Assembly (NCBI GenBank): GCA_019695455.1
Contig: JAEUAC010000168.1
Span: 1 to 23,878 of the forward strand
Source of the DNA: Methylorubrum extorquens
Lineage (GTDB): Bacteria > Pseudomonadota > Alphaproteobacteria > Rhizobiales > Beijerinckiaceae
Length of the DNA: 23,878 bases
Direction of reading: 5' to 3'
Both the position numbers and the translations under genes were made by a program. Position 1 is the stretch's first letter. Each line of letters begins with the position of its first letter. Positions 16,206 to 23,878 of the stretch are shown piece by piece. The notes below the pieces were generated by a model. The model saw nothing but the letters and a program-made list of their open reading frames with translations, was not told the origin of the DNA and did no database searches.

Positions 16206-16209
<4 letters not shown>
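14722..16209 (-). CDS. 6-hydroxynicotinate reductase-like iron-sulfur protein
   Basis: 495 aa from ATG 16209, overlapping the stop of the hydroxylase gene (ATGA). The N-terminus carries Cys15-x2-Cys18-x3-Cys22-x9-Cys32 in RIRCDACPVMCFIRPGQAGAC, a likely Fe-S site. I count ten cysteines (15, 18, 22, 32, 123, 182, 189, 226, 361, 402). The sequence agrees with what I recall of the 6-hydroxynicotinate reductase family, first known from Eubacterium barkeri Hnr. That enzyme reduces 6-hydroxynicotinate to 1,4,5,6-tetrahydro-6-oxonicotinate with ferredoxin and contains covalent flavin and Fe-S clusters. Conserved-looking blocks are GIFSYCGVKVKVDTDRHLG, GHVTTGEYGSQMLSLGGVHH, RVGCGSATIG and FMGGAGGSLRSGVTENP. 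Cytoplasmic. The exact substrate is inferred from context. Confidence 0.82.
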
Positions 16210-19027
<2,818 letters not shown>

Positions 19028-19031
<4 letters not shown>

Positions 19032-19864
19032 GAGGGCGCTCCGCACGAGGCGAGGGCCCGGCCGACGAGGGTCGCGGCGACGTCGAGCCGGTAGGCGGCG
19101 GAGCCCCGCACGTCGTCGATGGGCGCGAGGGGCGCGAGGTGGTCCGGCCCGACGGCGCCGGCGAGATCCGGTCCGATCGGCAGCCCGACGAGCGCGGCCT
19201 CGAGGGCCGGCAGGCGGCACGCGGCGGCCGAGCACGACCCGACCGCGACCGCGGCCTCCGCGACGCGACCCGCCCCGTCGGGCACGAGCCGCACGGCGAC
19301 GGACACGACCGAGATGACGAGGTAGCGCCGCGCGCCGAGCTTGGCGAAGACGGAGCGGCCCGCGGCGCGGGCCCGCGGCACGACGATCGCCGTCAGGATC
19401 TCGTCCGGCCGCCGGTCGGTCGAGCGGACGCCGCGCAGGAAGGCGGCGAGCGGCATCTCGCGCCGGCCGGTCGCGCTCGCGAGCTCGACGCGGGCGTCGA
19501 GGCAGAGCAGGGGAGGGACGCCGTCGGCCGCGGGCGAGGCGTTGCAGAGATTGCCGCCGATCGTCGCGACGTTCTGGATCTGGACGGAGCCGACGTCGCG
19601 GGCGGCCTGCTTCAGGGCGTCGAACCCGGCGGGCAGCTCGGCGGCGCGGATGCGGGCCCAGGTCGTCCGGGCGCCGATCCGGATCCACTCCTCGCCGAGC
19701 GTCACGCCGTCGAGCTCGGCCAGGCCCGTGATGTCGAGGAGCGCGGACGGGGCCGGCCCGTCGCCGAGCGACGGGAACACGTCGGTGCCGCCGGCCAGGA
19801 TGCGGAGCGGATGCGCGGCGAGAGCCTCGCAGGCTTCGCTCAACGTTCCCGGTCGCAGGTACAT
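19028..19864 (-). CDS. FAD-binding subunit of the molybdenum hydroxylase (CoxM/NdhF-like)
   Basis: 278 aa, the usual size for the FAD subunit of xanthine-dehydrogenase-type enzymes. FAD-contacting motifs are LAGGTDVFPSL (23-33) and the pyrophosphate-binding ATIGGNLCNASPAADG (100-115). The C-terminal CO-dehydrogenase-flavoprotein part ends RGSAAYRLDVAATLVGRAL. It takes electrons from the [2Fe-2S] clusters of the downstream fused subunit and passes them to the final acceptor. It is the first gene of the minus-strand operon. The ATG at 19864 starts the typical MYLRPGTLSEA, with GGTGAGG about 13 nt upstream. The operator-like motif lies 17-38 bp upstream. Confidence 0.92.
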
Positions 19865-19880
19865 CAGGCCCGCCTCACCA

Positions 19881-19902
19881 ATTCATTTGTACACTAACAA
19901 TC
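19881..19902. promoter_or_regulatory. second MarR-type operator, upstream of the hydroxylase operon
   Basis: The half-site ACTAACAATC (19893-19902) is the exact reverse complement of GATTGTTAGT in the operator at 5851. With the GTAC centre, 14 of 15 bases agree with that site. The other half (19881-19890) is degenerate. It overlaps the proposed -10 and transcription start of the operon, as expected for steric repression. Confidence 0.65.
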
Positions 19903-19927
19903 TTCGCCGGGTCCGGCCGGGTGTCAA
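19899..19927 (-). promoter_or_regulatory. candidate sigma70-type promoter of the hydroxylase-importer operon
   Basis: On the minus strand a consensus -35 TTGACA (19927-19922) is followed by a 17-bp spacer and a weak -10 AAGATT (19904-19899). Initiation would fall near 19892, at the centre of the operator, about 28 nt before the first start codon. The -10 match is only partial (3 of 6). Confidence 0.45.
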
Positions 19928-19988
19928 GGCAGCCGAAAGGCGAAAGAGCAGGCGGCGGCTGCCCGGCAGAAAGGCAGGCCGCGCCGGG

Positions 19989-20720
19989 TCAAGGCGGGAC
20001 CACGCTCCCGTCCCAGGCGAGCACGCGTCCCGTCTCGGCAGGCGTCGCGCCCGCGATCACGGAGAGGAGCCGGCGGGCCGCGACGTCGGGGGTGAACAGG
20101 CGCTCGTCCGGCACGCCGCCCTGGAACGGGCGGCTGAGCCCCGTATCCACGGTGCCCGGATGCAGGCCCAGGCAGATCGCCTCCGGCCGGGTCCGGGCGA
20201 GCTCGATCGCGAGCGTCCGCAGGAGCTGGTTCAGGGCCGCCTTGGAGGCGCGGTAGCCGAACCAGCCGCCCAGCCGGTTGTCGCCGATGGAGCCGACCCG
20301 GGCCGAGAGCGCCGCGAAGACGGCGCGGCCGCGCCGCGGCAGCACGGGCAGGAGGTGCTTGGCGAGCAGCGCCGGGCCGACCGCGTTGAGGCGGAAGCTC
20401 TCCACGAGCGCCTCGGAGTCGAGCTGCCGCCACGTCTTCTCCGGCACGAGCCCCGGTCCCTGCAGCCGGCCGGTCGCGACGATCACGAGCCGGAGCGGCG
20501 GCGCGTCCGCGAGGGCCGCGACGGCCCGGGCGATGCTCGCCTCGTCCGTGATGTCGACCGCGCCCGGCACGGCCGCGCCGGACGGCTCGCCCGTCCGCGA
20601 CCAGGCATGGACGGCGGCATGGTCGCCCGTTTTCAGCAGGGCGGCGACGAGCGCCCGGCCGATCCCTCCGGAGGCGCCGACGACGAGGCAGGCCGAGGGG
20701 CCGCCCGCGTCGGCGCTCAT
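19989..20720 (-). CDS. short-chain dehydrogenase/reductase (C-factor-like)
   Basis: 243 aa from ATG 20720, overlapping the stop of the upstream small gene (ATGA). It is a classical-type SDR Rossmann fold with cofactor motif GASGGIG (15-21), catalytic Tyr156-x3-Lys160 in GYRASKAALNQLLRT, and a serine at 139 or 144 (ALSARVGSIGDN). NAVGPALLAKHLLP and LGLHPGTVDTGLSRPF resemble the CsgA/C-factor and YciK-like subgroup of NAD(P)-dependent reductases. The substrate is unknown. It lies 124 bp upstream of the hydroxylase operon, same strand but with the operator and promoter between them, so it is probably transcribed separately. Confidence 0.85.
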   Translation of the reverse strand: MSADAGGPSACLVVGASGGIGRALVAALLKTGDHAAVHAWSRTGEPSGAAVPGAVDITDEASIARAVAALADAPPLRLVIVATGRLQGPGLVPEKTWRQLDSEALVESFRLNAVGPALLAKHLLPVLPRRGRAVFAALSARVGSIGDNRLGGWFGYRASKAALNQLLRTLAIELARTRPEAICLGLHPGTVDTGLSRPFQGGVPDERLFTPDVAARRLLSVIAGATPAETGRVLAWDGSVVPP

Positions 20721-20953
20721 GCGGACGGGTCGGCGTCGCGGGCGGCGTCGGCCGGCGGTTCGGGCAGGGGGTGCCAGTGCGTGGGCGCCTCGCTCTCGTC
20801 GCGGATCGAGACGGGCACCTGCATGCGCGACAGCCACTCGCCGAACTCGGCGCTGTGGACGGCGATGATGGGCCCCCAGGCCTGCGTGTAGATGAGGATC
20901 GGCTCGTCGCTCGGGGCGGTGTCGATCGGCTGCCAGCCGGACGGTTCGGTCAT
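20717..20953 (-). CDS. DUF551-like small protein
   Basis: 78 aa from ATG 20953, which has a strong GAGGAG about 7 nt upstream and so decides the start. WQPIDTAPSDEPILIYTQ at the N-terminus and THWHPLPEPP towards the C-terminus are the two hallmarks of DUF551-type proteins, which are common in phages and alphaproteobacteria. No biochemical function is known. The last residues are acidic/alanine-rich. Its stop overlaps the SDR start, forming a two-gene unit. The 125-bp region 20954-21078 upstream is a divergent promoter region shared with the rhodanese gene; I see no clear promoter hexamers in it. Confidence 0.75.
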   Translation of the reverse strand: MTEPSGWQPIDTAPSDEPILIYTQAWGPIIAVHSAEFGEWLSRMQVPVSIRDESEAPTHWHPLPEPPADAARDADPSA

Positions 20954-21078
20954 CGTGTCTCCTCGGTCCGGAGTGCGGCGGCACACACGGACGTGCGCCG
21001 TCACACTTGCCGGCGGGGCGCTATGCTACAAGCTGCAGACGCATTGGGGCATGGCGGTGGCGCCGTGCGGGAGTCTGC

Positions 21079-21402
21079 ATGGGTCCGATCCGAGACGTGT
21101 CGCGCGACGACCTGAAGGCGGGGCTGGCCGACGGCAGCATCACGCTGGTCGACGTCCGCGAGAGCTACGAATTCGATTCGGGCCACATCCCGGGCTCCGT
21201 CTCCATGCCGCTCTCCGCCTTCGACCCGGCCTCCCTGCCGGGCGCCGGGCGGGTCGTGTTCTCCTGCGCGGCGGGCGTCCGCTCGCGCCGCGCCGTCGAC
21301 CTCGCCCGGGAGGCCGGGCTGCCGCACGACGAGCACTATCCGGGCGGCTTCAAGGGCTGGGCCTCGGCGGGCGAGATCGTCGCGTCCGGGGCCGATGACT
21401 AG
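21079..21402 (+). CDS. single-domain rhodanese-like sulfurtransferase
   Basis: 107 aa from ATG 21079, preceded by CGGGAG. It is a single rhodanese domain: ITLVDVRESYEFDSGHIPGSVSMPL, then the active-site loop SCAAGVRSR with catalytic Cys63 (CxxGxRS), then YPGGFKGWASAG. The loop is consistent with thiosulfate or persulfide sulfur transfer. It is cytoplasmic, with no signal peptide. Possible roles are sulfur trafficking or cyanide and thiol stress. Its stop lies just before the RND adaptor gene, and the in-frame upstream ATG at 21395 of that gene overlaps it, so co-transcription is likely. Confidence 0.88.
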   Translation: MGPIRDVSRDDLKAGLADGSITLVDVRESYEFDSGHIPGSVSMPLSAFDPASLPGAGRVVFSCAAGVRSRRAVDLAREAGLPHDEHYPGGFKGWASAGEIVASGADD

Positions 21403-21439
21403 TCAAGCATTGCACTGCAGCGTAGAGACCGTGACGACG

Positions 21440-22570
21440 ATGCAACGACTTCTGCGCTCCATTCCCCTCGCCCTCGCCGGATTGCTGCTGGCCGGCACGG
21501 CCTTCGCCCAGGCGCCGGGCGGTCCGCCCCCGGCCGTCACCGTCGCCAAGCCCGTCGTGAAGGAGGTCGTCGAGTACGACGAATTCACGGGACGGTTCGA
21601 GGCGACGGAGAGCGTGGACGTCCGCGCCCGCGTCAGCGGCTACCTCGAGAAGATCAGCTTCCAGGACGGCACGCTGGTGCGGAAGGGCGATCCGCTCTTC
21701 CTGATCGACCGCCGTCCCTACAAGGCGGCCCTCGACCAGGCGGCCGCGACGCTCGAGGCCGCGCGGTCGCGCGTGACCCTCACGCAGACGGACGTCCAGC
21801 GCGCCCAGTCGCTGCAGCGGACCGGCAACATCGCCGAGCAGCTGGTCGACCAGCGCCAGCAGGCGTTCACGGGCGCGAAGGCCGAGGTCGACAACGCCGA
21901 GGCGACGCTCCGCATCGCGCAGCTCAACTACGACTTCACCGACATCCGCGCCCCGATCTCGGGCCGGATCGGCCGGCGGCTCATCACCGAGGGCAACCTG
22001 ATCCTCGCCAACGAATCGCTGCTGACGACGATCCTGACGCTCGACCCGCTGTTCTTCTACTTCGACGTCGACGAGCGGTCGTTCCTCGCCTATTCGCGGA
22101 TGCGGGACCAGGCCAAGGCGCAGGGCCGCGCGATCACGAGCGACGTCCTCGTCGGCCTCACGGACGAGCGCGACCCGGCCCGCAAGGGCAAGCTCGACTT
22201 CATCGACAACCGCGTCGACCAGGCGACCGGCACCATCCGGCTCCGCGCCGTCGTGCCGAACCCGGACCTGTTCCTGGTGCCGGGCCTGTTCGGCACCATC
22301 CGGATCACGGGGTCGCCCCCGCATCGCGGCGTCCTGATCCCGGACGAGGCGATCGGGACCGACCAGGACCGCCGCATCGTGTGGGTCGTGGCCGACGACG
22401 GCACGGTGAGCTCGAAGGTGGTGCGGCCCGGCCCGAAGATCGACGGCTACCGCCTCATCCGGTCGGGTCTCGACGGCACGGAGACGATCGTGATCTCCGG
22501 CCTGCAGCGGGTGCGCCCGGGCGCCAAGGTGACACCGCAACGGCAGGATCTCCCGCCGACGCGCTCCTGA
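21440..22570 (+). CDS. RND efflux periplasmic adaptor subunit (MexE/AcrA type)
   Basis: 376 aa from ATG 21440, chosen because a signal peptide (MQRLLRSIPLALAGLLLAGTAFAQ) starts exactly there; the ATG at 21395 would add 15 non-signal residues. The mature protein shows the membrane-fusion order: barrel-sandwich half GRFEATESVDVRARVSGYL, an alpha-helical hairpin around 95-170 (ALDQAAATLEAARSRVTLTQ onward), the second lipoyl half DIRAPISGRIGRR, then the beta-barrel and membrane-proximal domain with LIPDEAIGTDQ. It links the inner-membrane pump encoded next to an outer-membrane channel. There is no Cys lipobox, so unlike AcrA it is probably not lipidated. It lies 12 bp upstream of the pump gene. 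Confidence 0.92.
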   Translation: MQRLLRSIPLALAGLLLAGTAFAQAPGGPPPAVTVAKPVVKEVVEYDEFTGRFEATESVDVRARVSGYLEKISFQDGTLVRKGDPLFLIDRRPYKAALDQAAATLEAARSRVTLTQTDVQRAQSLQRTGNIAEQLVDQRQQAFTGAKAEVDNAEATLRIAQLNYDFTDIRAPISGRIGRRLITEGNLILANESLLTTILTLDPLFFYFDVDERSFLAYSRMRDQAKAQGRAITSDVLVGLTDERDPARKGKLDFIDNRVDQATGTIRLRAVVPNPDLFLVPGLFGTIRITGSPPHRGVLIPDEAIGTDQDRRIVWVVADDGTVSSKVVRPGPKIDGYRLIRSGLDGTETIVISGLQRVRPGAKVTPQRQDLPPTRS

Positions 22571-22582
22571 CAGGAGACCGCC

Positions 22583-23878
22583 ATGCGGTTCGCACACTTC
22601 TTCGTCGACCGCCCGATCTTCGCGACGGTCGTCTCGATCCTCATCACGCTCGTCGGCTACGTCGCGTATTCGCGCCTGCCGGTCGCGCAATATCCCGAGA
22701 TCGCCCCGCCGACGATCGTCGTGCGCGCCACCTATCCGGGCGCGAACGCCGAGACGGTGGCGTCCACGGTCGCGACGCCGCTCGAGCAGGAGATCAACGG
22801 CGTCGAGGGCATGCTCTACATGTCGTCCTACTCGACGGGCGACGGGGCGATGCAGCTCACGATCACCTTCGCCCTCGGGACCAATCTCGACCAGGCGAAC
22901 GTGCTCGTCCAGAACCGGGTCGCGACGGCGCAGCCGCGCCTGCCGGCCGAGGTGCGCTCGCTCGGCGTGACGACCCGCAAGGCGTCGTCGGACTTCCTGA
23001 TGGTCGTCCACATGCTGTCGCCGAACAACGCGTTCGACCAGCTCTACATCTCGAACTACACGCTGATCCGCATCCGCGACGAACTGCTCCGGCTCGACGG
23101 GGTCGGCGACGTGACCGTGTTCGGGGCGCGCGAATACTCGCTGCGCGTCTGGCTCGATCCCGACAGGCTCGCCTCCTACGGCCTCTCGACGACCGACATC
23201 GTCGCGGCCCTCCAGGAGCAGAACATCCAGATCGCGGGCGGCGCGCTCGGGGCGGCGCCCGCGCCGGCCTCCAACGCCTTCCAGCTGACCGTCCAGACGC
23301 AGGGGCGGTTCGAGAACGTCCGGCAGTTCGAGAACGTCATCGTCAAGGCGCAGAACGGCCGCCTCGTCCGCATGGCGGACATCGCCCGGGTGGAGCTCGG
23401 CGCGCGGGACTACAACTCGAACTCCTATCTCGACGGCAAGGAAGCCATCGGCATCGGCATCTTCCAGCGGCCGGGCACGAACGCGCTCGACGCGGCCGAC
23501 GCCGTCATCGCCAAGATGAAGGAGCTCCAGGGCACCTTCCCGGCCGGGCTCGAATACCGCATCGCCTACAATCCGACCGAGTTCATCGCCGAATCGGTGC
23601 GCGAGGTCTACAAGACGCTGCTCGAGGCGGTGATCCTCGTCGTGATCGTCGTCATCGTGTTCCTGCAGAGCTGGCGCACGGCGATCATCCCGATCGTCGC
23701 GATCCCCGTGTCGCTCATCGGCACCTTCGCCGTCATGAGCGCCTTCGGCTTCTCGCTGAACACGCTCACGCTGTTCGGCCTCGTGCTCGCCATCGGCATC
23801 GTGGTCGACGACGCGATCGTCGTCGTCGAGAACGTCGAGCGGAAGCTGCGCGAGGGGCGCACGCCGCTCGAGGCCGCG
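22583..23878 (+). CDS. RND efflux pump inner-membrane subunit (HAE1, MexF/AcrB type), 5' part
   Basis: 432 codons with no stop before the window ends; full proteins have about 1,040 residues. The start MRFAHFFVDRPIFATVVSIL has an AGGAGA 7 nt upstream. Visible parts are TM1, the porter domain (QYPEIAPPTIVVRATYPGAN, then ATPLEQEINGVEGMLYMSS), and the TM2-TM4 region AVILVVIVVIVFLQSWRTAI followed by GLVLAIGIVVDDAIVVVENVE. The last segment holds the paired aspartates of the proton relay in TM4. It exports hydrophobic or amphiphilic compounds by proton antiport. The outer-membrane channel gene is not in the window; the substrate is unknown. Confidence 0.95.
   Translation, partial: MRFAHFFVDRPIFATVVSILITLVGYVAYSRLPVAQYPEIAPPTIVVRATYPGANAETVASTVATPLEQEINGVEGMLYMSSYSTGDGAMQLTITFALGTNLDQANVLVQNRVATAQPRLPAEVRSLGVTTRKASSDFLMVVHMLSPNNAFDQLYISNYTLIRIRDELLRLDGVGDVTVFGAREYSLRVWLDPDRLASYGLSTTDIVAALQEQNIQIAGGALGAAPAPASNAFQLTVQTQGRFENVRQFENVIVKAQNGRLVRMADIARVELGARDYNSNSYLDGKEAIGIGIFQRPGTNALDAADAVIAKMKELQGTFPAGLEYRIAYNPTEFIAESVREVYKTLLEAVILVVIVVIVFLQSWRTAIIPIVAIPVSLIGTFAVMSAFGFSLNTLTLFGLVLAIGIVVDDAIVVVENVERKLREGRTPLEAA

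Overview
GC-rich DNA (roughly 70% by eye) from what looks like an alphaproteobacterium of the Hyphomicrobiales (Methylobacterium/Bradyrhizobium-like). The clues are the hisZ-hisG pair, a LivH-LivM fusion, many ATGA/GTGA gene overlaps, and dispersed palindromic intergenic repeats. I found no tRNA, rRNA, CRISPR array, transposase or phage module.

Layout. 1-1573 (+): end of hisZ overlapping hisG. 1646-2143 (+): secreted META/HslJ-like protein. 2240-4345 (+): fused SbmA/BacA-type ABC permease-ATPase. 4377-4543: three copies of a palindromic repeat. 4558-5762 (-): fpr and a MarR-family regulator. 5925-7473 (+): enamidase-type amidohydrolase followed by two tiny overlapping membrane-protein genes. 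7524-8417 (+): SGNH/AlgX-like protein. 8451-19864 (-): nine genes in one direction, namely FAD subunit, fused [2Fe-2S]-molybdenum hydroxylase, 6-hydroxynicotinate-reductase-like protein, UPF0280, DUF1185, then a complete Liv-type ABC importer. 19989-20953 (-): SDR plus a DUF551-like protein. 21079-21402 (+): rhodanese. 21440-23878 (+): RND efflux adaptor and the first 432 codons of its pump.

The centrepiece is 4558-19864. Three enzyme types occur together that match the first three steps of the Eubacterium barkeri nicotinate fermentation: molybdenum hydroxylation, reductive dearomatisation, and ring opening by enamidase. They sit with an importer, a ferredoxin-NADP reductase that could feed electrons to the reductase, and a MarR repressor. 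A 22-bp near-perfect inverted repeat lies between fpr and the enamidase gene. One half-site plus the centre recurs over the likely promoter of the hydroxylase operon, which ties both halves into one probable regulon. The UPF0280 gene overlaps the reductase gene. Because UPF0280 is structurally related to the ApbE flavin transferase, and the E. barkeri reductase carries covalent flavin, it is a good candidate for the flavin-attaching enzyme. Substrate identity (nicotinate or a related N-heteroaromatic acid) is inference. The lower pathway is not in the window.
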